This document shows positions 24,137 through 31,672 of a stretch of 64,000 nucleotides of DNA, in pieces. A program made the translations under genes and the position numbers. The notes below the pieces were generated by a model. That model searched no databases. It had not been told where the DNA came from and saw only the letters and a list, made by a program, of their open reading frames with translations. This stretch comes from CAVRXQ01 sp963831155. Lineage in GTDB: Bacteria > Actinomycetota > Acidimicrobiia > Acidimicrobiales > Bog-793. Position 1 is the stretch's first letter. Every line of letters begins with the position of its first letter. The stretch lies in assembly GCA_963831155.1 (NCBI GenBank), contig CAWHOY010000005.1:744001-808000 (forward strand). Reading direction: 5' to 3'.

Positions 24137-24339
24137 GACGCCTGAGCATCGACCGTGACCGGCTCACCGTGTACCTCACGTTGAAACTTCGGCACACTTA
24201 CCCGCCATTGAGCACCGACCTTGAATGTGCCGGGCAGCTTGCCGATTTCCGCTAACCGGTAGGCGGTACTCGTCGAAATCCCGAGCTCATTTGCGGCCCA
24301 GGAAATTGGCTTCACGTCGACAGGAAACGATCTCGTCAC
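24133..24339 (-). CDS. Excisionase-like helix-turn-helix protein
   Basis: 68 residues: ISWAANELGISTSTAYRLAE then KLPGTFKVGAQWRVSVPKFQ, the small winged HTH of Xis/AlpA-type proteins. GTG start at 24339. Lies directly between the integrase and the 331-residue protein, a usual xis position; it would bind near the att site and bias the integrase to excision. Confidence 0.8.
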   Translation of the reverse strand: MTRSFPVDVKPISWAANELGISTSTAYRLAEIGKLPGTFKVGAQWRVSVPKFQREVHGEPVTVDAQAS

Positions 24340-24426
24340 TGCTGGCTTGTATAGCGCGACGTGTTACGGGTGCATGCGGGAGGTCCTGGTCAGGTCCTGG
24401 TCAGAGGCACTTTTCGTGCGCAACAA

Positions 24427-25560
24427 CTACTGAGGTAGCGCCAGCGTCCTTCCCAGGCTGGCGGCCAAATCCCGGTCTCGGCGATCAACGGCGTGGGAGT
24501 AAACGCGAAGCGTGATTGACGGGTCAGCGTGACCCAGACGTGCTCCCACGGTTACGGCGTCGAATCCTGCGGCGATCGCCTGCGTCGCCGAGAAATGGCG
24601 GAGGGCGTGAAGGTGGGTATCGACGCCAGCCGTCGCGGCAACTCGCCGGGTGAATTTGGTCAGCACGTCGGGGCGGATCGGCTCGAGTCCCTGCGGTGAA
24701 CGGGAGAACATGAACGCGTCCGGTGCGACCTTCAGCCCCAACTCCTTCGCGAGATCGTCGACAGACGCACGATGCCGACGCAAAATCTCGAGCGCGAGAT
24801 CGTCGAGACCGATCCTGCGCTCCGCGTGTGTCTTCGTCGACTTCTCGTGCCAGCCGCCACCCTTCGTTTCGTAGACAGAGCGGGCGATGCGGAGCGTGCC
24901 AGCTTCGGCGTCGAGGTCCGACCATCTCAGCGCACACAGCTCGCCGCGGCGTGCTCCGGTGAGTGCGGCGAGAAAGAGCAACGCCGAAAGGGTCGGCTCG
25001 ATGGCGTCGGCGGCTCTCACGATCCGACGAACGTCGTCGGGATTCGGTGCGACGATCTGGGGCGCGTGGACTGGTGGCGGACTCGCATAGCGGCTCACGT
25101 TGTTTTGGACGAGTCCCCATTTTTCGCCCTGGTGCAACGCGGCACCGATCAGTGCGTGGACTCGGCGGACGGTGGTCGCCTTGTTGCCCTTCTTCGTCAG
25201 TCGCGCGTACAGGCGGTCGAGCTCGAGCGAGGACAGCTTGTCGAGTCGGACCGTGCCGAGCGCGGGACGAACGACGGTTTCGGCGATGCGTCGGTACTCG
25301 TGGAGCGTCGTCGGCGAACGGCCGAGCGATTCGGCTTGCGCCAGGAAACGGTCGAGCAGCGTTCCGAATGTTTCGGTTCCCGCCGCGTTCCCACGCCCGG
25401 CCTCGGCGATCATCTTCGCCAGTTCGCGGTCAGCGAGACGCGTCCCGCCATAGACCGTTTTCCGCTGTTGGATCGGCGAGCCGTTCTCGTTGCGTCCGAC
25501 GTACACGCGCAGACGCCAAACGCCCGAACCTGGTGCCGTCTCGGTCTTTGTACCTGCCAT
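24427..25560 (-). CDS. Tyrosine-type site-specific integrase
   Basis: 377 residues. N-terminal AP2-like arm-binding segment, SAM-like core-binding domain (about 62-155), catalytic domain (170-365). All catalytic residues are present: R in TGARRGEL (204-205), HALRH (318-322), LGH (342-344) and Y354 in LRVYSHA. ATG 25560 is only 66 bp from the tRNA-Lys CCA end. It integrates the element into the tRNA 3' half, recreating the tRNA. Intact, so the element may still move. Confidence 0.94.
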   Translation of the reverse strand: MAGTKTETAPGSGVWRLRVYVGRNENGSPIQQRKTVYGGTRLADRELAKMIAEAGRGNAAGTETFGTLLDRFLAQAESLGRSPTTLHEYRRIAETVVRPALGTVRLDKLSSLELDRLYARLTKKGNKATTVRRVHALIGAALHQGEKWGLVQNNVSRYASPPPVHAPQIVAPNPDDVRRIVRAADAIEPTLSALLFLAALTGARRGELCALRWSDLDAEAGTLRIARSVYETKGGGWHEKSTKTHAERRIGLDDLALEILRRHRASVDDLAKELGLKVAPDAFMFSRSPQGLEPIRPDVLTKFTRRVAATAGVDTHLHALRHFSATQAIAAGFDAVTVGARLGHADPSITLRVYSHAVDRRDRDLAASLGRTLALPQ

Positions 25561-25625
25561 GTTTGCCGATTGTAGTCATTTTGTAGTCATACTTCTAGGC
25601 AAGACTACAAAATAGGCCTCTGACC

Positions 25626-25702
25626 TGGTGCGCCCCGAGGGACTCGAACCCTCAACCTGCGGATTAAGAGTCCGTTGCTCTGCCAAATTGAGCTAGAGGC
25701 GC
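25626..25702 (-). tRNA. tRNA-Lys (anticodon CTT), integration target
   Basis: Minus strand: acceptor GCGCCTC (25702-25696) with GGGGCGC (25636-25630), discriminator A at 25629, CCA encoded at 25628-25626. Anticodon loop CTCTTAA gives CTT; T-arm GGGTTCGAGTCCC. Complete cloverleaf. Its 3' half serves as attachment site. Confidence 0.95.
25627..25671 (-). repeat. Attachment site within tRNA-Lys, copy C
   Basis: 45 bp identical to 17434-17478; the first 27 tRNA-side bases also match 9675-9701. Confidence 0.92.
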
Positions 25703-25860
25703 GACGGCGGAATGTTAACGGCTTGGCCTCTGGGCTCGGAAGCCGACACACGGCACCCGGCTACGAGTCACGGCCCGAACCACGTCGCGACGAGGCAAAT
25801 CGTGACAGAGCCTCCCCCGTGGCGCTACCGTGCCACTACTCACACGACTAAGGGCAGACA

Positions 25861-26739
25861 GTGAACTTTCTCGCTCTCCTTGGCCTGACCGTGCTCGGCG
25901 GACTGATCGGCGCGGGCTTCGCCGGCGTCACCATCACCGTCTTTTTGCACCGGGGCATCACGCACGGGTCACACCGGATGAAGCGACCGGTGTACGAGGT
26001 CGGGCGGGCGCTCACCTACCTTGTCATCTTCATGAGGCATTGGGAGTGGCGCCGTATCCACCGCAAGCATCACAAGTACACCGATGTCTGGATCGACGAG
26101 ATTCGCCACGATCCCCACTCCCCGGTCGTCATCTCCGAGCGCGAGGGCATCGACGGGTATCGGCGCGTGTCGTGGCACATGGGGGCGATCTTCCACGCCG
26201 AGGCGCAGCTCCCCGACGTTCGAGACGACACCTACGACGACCCGCGGCTCGATCGACCTTTCGACTGGCTCGACCACCGCGTCTACGCGAAGCCAGTCGT
26301 CGGCGCGGTGATTGCCGGGCTCACGTACGCGCTTATCTTCGCGGTCGCGGCGCCCCCGATTCTCGGGGTCAGCCGTTCAGTTGGCTGGGAGTTCGCGGCG
26401 GCGATCGCCGGCGTGCTCGCGCTCGGGGTGCACATCGGAACGGTGCTCCGCTTCGGTGGCGCGATCAATTCGGACTGCCATCGCGCCAAGGTCTGGCTCG
26501 ATGGTGCCGGGTACGCGAAGAACGTCAAGTTCCTATCCATCGTCATCTTCGGAGAGGGCGAGCATCTGACGCACCACCTCTACCCGCAGATCGCGCGCAT
26601 CAGCAATCGCTGGGACCTCGGATGGAGAATCATCGCTGTCCTCCGCTTCTTCGGATTGACCGAAGTTCCTTGCGAGCGAAAAGCGGTACTCGGCGGCCGA
26701 CGGCTTGTGCTGAAAGAGGCGGTGGTCTCCCGCTCCTAG
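25861..26739 (+). CDS. Acyl-CoA (delta-9 type) fatty acid desaturase
   Basis: 292 residues, membrane di-iron desaturase. Three histidine boxes: HRGITH (about 30-35), RIHRKHHKYTD and GEGEHLTHHLYPQ, with hydrophobic hairpins at the N terminus and near 140-205. Introduces a double bond into acyl chains with O2 and an electron donor, adjusting membrane fluidity. Start GTG 25861. First core-type gene after tRNA-Lys; the deacylase gene follows 6 bp after its stop, so they may be co-transcribed. Confidence 0.88.
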   Translation: MNFLALLGLTVLGGLIGAGFAGVTITVFLHRGITHGSHRMKRPVYEVGRALTYLVIFMRHWEWRRIHRKHHKYTDVWIDEIRHDPHSPVVISEREGIDGYRRVSWHMGAIFHAEAQLPDVRDDTYDDPRLDRPFDWLDHRVYAKPVVGAVIAGLTYALIFAVAAPPILGVSRSVGWEFAAAIAGVLALGVHIGTVLRFGGAINSDCHRAKVWLDGAGYAKNVKFLSIVIFGEGEHLTHHLYPQIARISNRWDLGWRIIAVLRFFGLTEVPCERKAVLGGRRLVLKEAVVSRS

Positions 26740-26745
26740 TCGCCG

Positions 26746-27240
26746 GTGCATCCGAACGTTGCCCACGTCGCGGCCGAACTCGAGCGCGCCGGTCTGCGAG
26801 GCGAGGTCAAAGAGCTCGAAGCTTCGACGCGAACGGCGAAGGACGCCGCCGCCGCGGTTGGTTGTCCGGTCGGTGCGATAGCCAACAGCCTGATCTTCAT
26901 GGCCGACGGCGACCCGATCGTCGTGCTGTCAAGCGGGGCGCACCGCGTCGACACTGACTTCGTCGCGCGTGTGATCGTCGCGGAAGAACTCCGGCCAGCC
27001 ACTGCCGACGAGGTCCGACAAGCGACCGGACAAACGATCGGCGGCGTGGCGCCAGTCGGCCACCCTACGCAGCTGCCGACGTATATCGACAGCGCGTTGC
27101 GCGAGTTCGTGACGATCTGGGCATCTGCCGGAACGCCCCACGCCGTGTTCCCCTCGACGTTTGCTGACCTCAAGCGCGCGACCGTCGCCGCCGAAATTTC
27201 GGTCTCGCGGTTCGACGCCGAGGGTCGCGAGAACTCCTAA
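26746..27240 (+). CDS. YbaK/EbsC-type aminoacyl-tRNA deacylase
   Basis: 164 residues. YbaK fold with EASTRTAKDAAAAVGCPVGA, SLIFMADGDPIVVLSSGAHR, and the conserved IGGVAPVGHPTQLPTYID loop; a C-terminal strand WASAGTPHAVFPSTFADLKR. Members remove mischarged amino acids from tRNA (for example Cys or Ala from tRNA-Pro). Start GTG 26746, 6 bp after the desaturase stop. Which aminoacyl-tRNA it edits is not predictable. Confidence 0.85.
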   Translation: MHPNVAHVAAELERAGLRGEVKELEASTRTAKDAAAAVGCPVGAIANSLIFMADGDPIVVLSSGAHRVDTDFVARVIVAEELRPATADEVRQATGQTIGGVAPVGHPTQLPTYIDSALREFVTIWASAGTPHAVFPSTFADLKRATVAAEISVSRFDAEGRENS

Positions 27241-27469
27241 CGGGGACTGCCGGGTCAGCCGAAGAATCCTCTCGGAGCGGCGTGTGCCTCGTCCGCGTCC
27301 GCAGCACCCACCACGACGAGGAGTCACCGATCTGAGTCGGAGGCCCAGTGAGCTCGCCGGTCTCGTCGGTCCAAAGAAAACCATCGGCGATCGTCGGCGG
27401 CCGCTCGCGCTCTAGGGGCACTCGCGACCGTGGATGTACCGTGTGGTCCCCGTGTCGGGAAGCCTCGGG

Positions 27470-27859
27470 TCAACGCGCCGTTTGATCGAGCTCGCGTGCC
27501 CAACTTCGCACCGCCTCGACGTCGGTCGCGATTTGAGTGCGCAATTCCACCTCGGACTCAAAACGCGCTTGTTCTCGGATGAAGGACTCGATCTCTACGG
27601 TGAGCCACTCGCCGTAGAGATCGCCTTCGAAGTCGATGAGGTGCGCTTCAACGACAACTGCGGCGTTATCCCGGTAGTAATGCGGACGGGTTCCGACCGA
27701 GATCGCAGATAGGTATCTCGTCCCGTCCGCACGGGTCGTGTATCCGGCGAAGACCCCGTCGTCTGGGACATTCGCGTTCGGATCCTCCAGATTCGCTGTG
27801 GGGAACCCGAGGGCGCGTCCGCGGTGGTCCCCTTCGACGACGGTTCCCTCGACGATCAC
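27470..27859 (-). CDS. Stand-alone riboflavin kinase domain protein
   Basis: 129 residues equal to the C-terminal flavokinase half of RibF: VEGDHRGRALGFPTANLE (the GFPTAN nucleotide/metal loop), DGVFAGYTTRADG, ISVGTRPHY, then VEAHLIDFEGDLYG and the IATDVEAVRSWA tail. The FAD-synthetase (nucleotidyltransferase) half is absent, so if active it would phosphorylate riboflavin to FMN only. A normal bifunctional RibF may exist elsewhere. GTG 27859; it reads away from fae with a 69-bp gap. Confidence 0.8.
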   Translation of the reverse strand: MIVEGTVVEGDHRGRALGFPTANLEDPNANVPDDGVFAGYTTRADGTRYLSAISVGTRPHYYRDNAAVVVEAHLIDFEGDLYGEWLTVEIESFIREQARFESEVELRTQIATDVEAVRSWARELDQTAR

Positions 27860-27928
27860 GTCCGGAAACCTAACGGGATCGACACGCGCGTACGGCGAAG
27901 GTGTCGGTCGATGCGTGCTCGTCGCGAT

Positions 27929-28423
27929 CTAGGCGGGAGTGAAGAATGGGTTGAACGGCGCCCGCGCCGCCTCGATAAATTCGTCGGCCTTCGGCAATCC
28001 TGCCGCCGCTTTGCGGAGTGCCTCTTGGGTCGCGGTGGCGTTGTTGCGATAGACCTCAGACTCGTCGTCGGCGTCGGGGTTCACCCAGACGGCCGCGATT
28101 ACAACGAGGCTGTCGGCGTCTGCCCGCTCCAGCGCTCCATCTTCGAGCGCTCGGCCCACCCCTTGCGCAACGCCGGCTTGAGCTGCGCCCCAGGTGATAT
28201 CGCTGTGCCGCGTCCCCGACAGCGGTGCTTTGTTGATGAAGAGCGTTGGCGGGACGGTCGGGACCCCGGGTTGCGCCACCGCGACGAACGGCAGGTGTCC
28301 GGCGCTCGGCGAGGCGAGCGCCGTGGCCCAGGCGGTGCCGACTGGTCCGTCCTTGCGACCGACGACGATGTTGATATGCGCGGCGTTGACGCCGTTTCCG
28401 ACAAATGACTCGCCGATCTGCAT
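27929..28423 (-). CDS. fae: Formaldehyde-activating enzyme (Fae) family protein
   Basis: 164 residues, close to the usual single-domain Fae length. Signature IGESFVGNGVNAAHINIVVG with the catalytic histidine in AAHIN, then GPVGTAWATALASPSAGHLP, PTLFINKAPLSG and ITWGAAQAGVAQGVG. Fae condenses formaldehyde with tetrahydromethanopterin; homologues without that cofactor have unknown roles. ATG 28423 has GGGGAGGG upstream, which rules out the longer frame. No other methanopterin-pathway gene is in this window. Divergent from the binding-protein gene, with a palindrome between. Confidence 0.88.
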   Translation of the reverse strand: MQIGESFVGNGVNAAHINIVVGRKDGPVGTAWATALASPSAGHLPFVAVAQPGVPTVPPTLFINKAPLSGTRHSDITWGAAQAGVAQGVGRALEDGALERADADSLVVIAAVWVNPDADDESEVYRNNATATQEALRKAAAGLPKADEFIEAARAPFNPFFTPA

Positions 28424-28562
28424 GACGTCCCTCCCCACCTCGTTGATAACGCTACGCACGAGTCGTTCGTGGGGAAAGACGGGCATCTTTCTTTCGCTGT
28501 CAACGTCGACATCGTCGGACCTTCGCATCGGCTCGCTGCGGCGCAGCGCTCGTGAATCACGG

Positions 28563-28579
28563 ATTTCACGACGTGAAAT
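28563..28579. promoter_or_regulatory. 17-bp palindrome between fae and the binding-protein gene
   Basis: ATTTCACG-A-CGTGAAAT, perfect 8-bp arms around one base. It sits about 140 bp before fae and 178 bp before the plus-strand gene, in a 333-bp gap (28424-28756) with nothing else recognised. A typical size for a GntR/LacI/TetR operator. Confidence 0.6.
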
Positions 28580-28756
28580 TGGGGATCGTCTGCTGTCTTC
28601 GCAACGCCTTCACCTGCGCACACGCCCTGGGCCTTTCTGCGGCGCACGGCTAACCTGCCAAACGGGGTCGCTGCGACCCCGACTGGGGATCGGGATCGCT
28701 GGTGCGAATCGCCGATAGGCACGCCCGTGGCAATCAACCACCAAAGGGGACCAACG

Positions 28757-30472
28757 ATGACTGCTGAGCGTGACAACGTCGAAATCAACCACGAGAAGCT
28801 CGACGAGCTCCGTCGGGGTCGCGGCCCGATTCCCGAACACGTCCTCGACGAGTTCATCGGCGGCCGGCTTTCGAGACGGGACTTCCTCCGCAAAGGAACG
28901 ATGGTCGGTTTGTCGTTTCCATTCCTCGGATCCGTGCTCAAGGCGATGGGCGACGAGTCACCCATCCATGGGACGGCGCGACCAGGCGCAACTTCTGGCG
29001 CGACGATTCGCGCCGGGATCCTCACGCCGACCGGCGCCATCAACCCGCTCACGATCGATGACGAGGGCGGATTGGAGCTCCTTGGAAACATCGGAGAATA
29101 CCTCGTCCTCGCAAATGATCAACTCCAATACAAGCCGTGGCTGGCGACAAGTTGGAGCCCGAATGCGGACGGGACGGTGTGGACGTTCAAGATCCGCCAA
29201 GGCGTGAAGTTCAACAACGGCACGCCGATGACCATCGATGACGTCGTCTACAGCTTCCAGTCTCAATCCGAAAAGAAGAACGGCAGTAACGCCCTCTCGG
29301 TGTTCGCGGGAACCTTGACGCCCGCCGGCGTCGTCAAGGTGGACGACGAGACGATCGCTTTTCACCTCGAGGCCGCTGACGGCGCGTTCCCCGACGCCGT
29401 TTCGTCGGACAACTACAACATGATCATGGTCCCGAAGGGCTACGACTACACGAAGTTCCAAACCGAGTTCGTCGGGACGGGGCACTTCAAGGTGACGAGC
29501 TACACAGCGAACGTCGGTGCCGTATTCGCACGCAGCCCGTACTACTGGGGAGCCGCGGCTCTTCCGTCTGAAGTCCAGTGGACCTTCTATCCGACCGAGA
29601 CCCCGATGGTCGCCGCACTCGAAGCGGGCGCGATCGACACCCTCGACCAGTTCAGCGTCGCCAACAGCCCTCAGCTGCTCGTCGGCAACAAGTACAACAT
29701 CATCAACCTCCGCTCGTCGCTGCACCGCGAGATCTCGATGCGCACCGACATCCACCCGTTCACGAGCAAGTACGTCCGTCAGGCGATCGCGCTGACGCTC
29801 GACCGACCGTCGATGGTCGCGTCCTTGTTCAAGGGCAAGGCGGTGGTCGGCAACGACAGCCCGTTCGCGCCAATCTTCCCGACGACGGTCGGGCCGCCAG
29901 CTGTTCCCCAGCGAGTGCAGAACCTCAAGCTGGCGAAGGAGTTGCTCGCCAAGGGCGGCGTGCCGCGCGGCTTTTCGACCCCATACGTCGGCGACAACCA
30001 TCAAGAAGAGCCGGAACTCGCCCAGATCATCAAAGCCTCGGCGGCGAAGATCGGAGTAGACATCTCGCTCACGATCGAGAACCCGACGAAGTACTACGGC
30101 TCCGCTGTGTATGGGAGCTCGGACTGGCTCGACGGCGAAATGAGCATGGTCGACTATGGCGCGCGTTCGGTGCCGAATGTCTTTTTGGAAGCTCCGCTGC
30201 AGTCGTACGAGAAAGCGACCGGTCAGGGCCTTTGGAACGCAGCCCGCTTCAACAACACGGAGTACGACACCTTGTCAAAAGAGTACGTCGCCGCTGTCGA
30301 CCTCAGCACCCAGCGCAAGCTGGCCAAAAAGATCGAACTGCTCTTGCTCGATGAGACACCGATCATCTACCCGTACTTCTACAACTACCTCTCCGCCTCA
30401 CAGAAGAACGTGACCGGGGTCTACGCGACACAGCTCAGCCAGTTCTTTGTCTGGAACGCAAAAAAGAGTTAG
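28757..30472 (+). CDS. Opp/Dpp-type ABC transporter substrate-binding protein (Tat-exported)
   Basis: About 571 residues, SBP_bac_5 family. A twin-arginine signal, LSRRDFLRKGTMVGLSFPFL (RR at 40-41), follows a long polar N terminus; TVWTFKIRQGVKFNNGTPMT and the later APIFPTTVGP region are family hallmarks. Imports peptides, sugars or other solutes with the permeases at 38500-40421 and the ATPase at 40418; no other permeases lie nearby. ATG 28757 with AAGGGGA is preferred to GTG 28727. A strong hairpin follows, so it is expressed alone, at a higher level than the permeases. Confidence 0.88.
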   Translation: MTAERDNVEINHEKLDELRRGRGPIPEHVLDEFIGGRLSRRDFLRKGTMVGLSFPFLGSVLKAMGDESPIHGTARPGATSGATIRAGILTPTGAINPLTIDDEGGLELLGNIGEYLVLANDQLQYKPWLATSWSPNADGTVWTFKIRQGVKFNNGTPMTIDDVVYSFQSQSEKKNGSNALSVFAGTLTPAGVVKVDDETIAFHLEAADGAFPDAVSSDNYNMIMVPKGYDYTKFQTEFVGTGHFKVTSYTANVGAVFARSPYYWGAAALPSEVQWTFYPTETPMVAALEAGAIDTLDQFSVANSPQLLVGNKYNIINLRSSLHREISMRTDIHPFTSKYVRQAIALTLDRPSMVASLFKGKAVVGNDSPFAPIFPTTVGPPAVPQRVQNLKLAKELLAKGGVPRGFSTPYVGDNHQEEPELAQIIKASAAKIGVDISLTIENPTKYYGSAVYGSSDWLDGEMSMVDYGARSVPNVFLEAPLQSYEKATGQGLWNAARFNNTEYDTLSKEYVAAVDLSTQRKLAKKIELLLLDETPIIYPYFYNYLSASQKNVTGVYATQLSQFFVWNAKKS

Positions 30473-30481
30473 AAGCGCTCC

Positions 30482-30518
30482 TCACCCGGAACCGGTGAGT
30501 TCCGCCGGTTCCGGGTGA
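30482..30518 (+). terminator. Terminator-like hairpin after the binding-protein gene
   Basis: 14-bp perfect stem TCACCCGGAACCGG / CCGGTTCCGGGTGA, 9-base loop, no T-run. 10 bp after the stop at 30472. Confidence 0.7.
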
Positions 30519-30642
30519 CGCGTGCCCGGCGCCGCTCGCGGCGCGACGGCTCCGTGGCTCGTACACCTAGGAGCGCTTAACCAGCGTCGCGTATCGGATG
30601 ATTCCGACAGTCGACCGAGGGGTATCGAGGCCACCCGGCTTG

Positions 30643-31581
30643 TCAGTCCGGAAGTTGCGGAGCTTGTGAGCGGATCGCCGCGACAAGCGCCGGCACGGCG
30701 GACGGAAGGTGACTCGTTCGTGGCCAGCACACGAGAATCGGGTGGGCTGATCCGGCATCACGCGGCACAATCCAGCCGAGTGATGGATCGACCGCGCGCA
30801 GCACGCTGAGGTTGCCAACGCAGGCGTTTCCGAGCCCGACCGCGACAAGGCGTTGCAAAGCGAGGTTGTCGTCAGTGCGGTAGACGATGCGGGGGGCGAT
30901 GCCGCGGCGCTCGAGGAGGTCCTCGAGTTCACGTTGGGATCGCCACCGACGAGTCCACGCGACAAGGTCGGTGCCATCGAGAACTTCGAGTCCTGGCCGA
31001 TCTCGCTCGCTGATCGCACTGCCACGGCGGTTGAGGATCACCCACCGGTCCTCGGCGACGGCCACGGAGTCGACGCGGCGGTCGTCCGGGAGGTCGTCGA
31101 CGAATCCGAGATCTAGTCGGCCACTAGCGAGCTCGTTGAGGACGACGTCGTCTCCGTCGATCTCGCTCAAGACGACTTCAACCCCGGGGTGAACCTCGCG
31201 GAACTCCCGCAAGGCAGGAGGCATGATCTCAGAGGCGACCGTCTGGGTCACGCCGACGCGGATGCGGGGTCGCTCACCGCGCCCACTCTCTTCAATGTCC
31301 GCGACGATCGCTCGCGCTTCGCCGAGTGCTCGGCGCGCCCTTCGACAGGCCGCTTCCCCGGCGGGCGTCAGTCGGACGGCGCCGCGCCCCCCTGGGCGAA
31401 GGAAGAGCTGGTGACCGAGCTTGCGCTCCAGGCTTGCGATCTGGTGTGAGAGCGCGGATTGAGTGAATCCGAGCTCATCGGCCGCTCGCCTGAACGAACC
31501 GACGTCTGCGACCGTCACGAACGCCTCGAGCTCCCGGAATCCGAGCTGCGTATTGATCGATTCCATCGATCGCAGCGACAT
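30643..31581 (-). CDS. LysR-family transcriptional regulator
   Basis: 312 residues. N-terminal winged HTH (FRELEAFVTVADVGSFRRAA, then ELGFTQSALSHQIASLERKL) and a LysR substrate-binding domain (about 105-305). Divergent from the MFS gene at 31673, the classic LysR layout, so it probably controls that gene and perhaps the ygcWUE-like genes in response to the substrate. A T/A-rich stretch around 31600-31622 in the shared 91-bp gap is a good candidate binding site. Confidence 0.9.
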   Translation of the reverse strand: MSLRSMESINTQLGFRELEAFVTVADVGSFRRAADELGFTQSALSHQIASLERKLGHQLFLRPGGRGAVRLTPAGEAACRRARRALGEARAIVADIEESGRGERPRIRVGVTQTVASEIMPPALREFREVHPGVEVVLSEIDGDDVVLNELASGRLDLGFVDDLPDDRRVDSVAVAEDRWVILNRRGSAISERDRPGLEVLDGTDLVAWTRRWRSQRELEDLLERRGIAPRIVYRTDDNLALQRLVAVGLGNACVGNLSVLRAVDPSLGWIVPRDAGSAHPILVCWPRTSHLPSAVPALVAAIRSQAPQLPD

Positions 31582-31672
31582 AGAACTTCGATCTTAACCG
31601 ATGTATTTCTCATATTAAATTTGGGAACAGAGAACACGTCCACGGCGACCGGGAGCGGTCAAGAAGGGCAAC

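Larger units (their letters stand above)
17434..25671. mobile_element. Integrative element in tRNA-Lys(CTT) (right island, about 8.2 kb)
   Basis: Bounded by 45-bp direct repeats (17434-17478 and 25627-25671). It carries a complete tyrosine integrase and an excisionase-like gene next to the tRNA, a possible replication or mobilisation protein (23141), a small HTH operon (22385-23012) and a cargo of small unknown genes, two of them duplicated within the element. No conjugation or capsid genes are recognisable, so it is probably a small satellite-like or mobilisable element. Confidence 0.85.
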
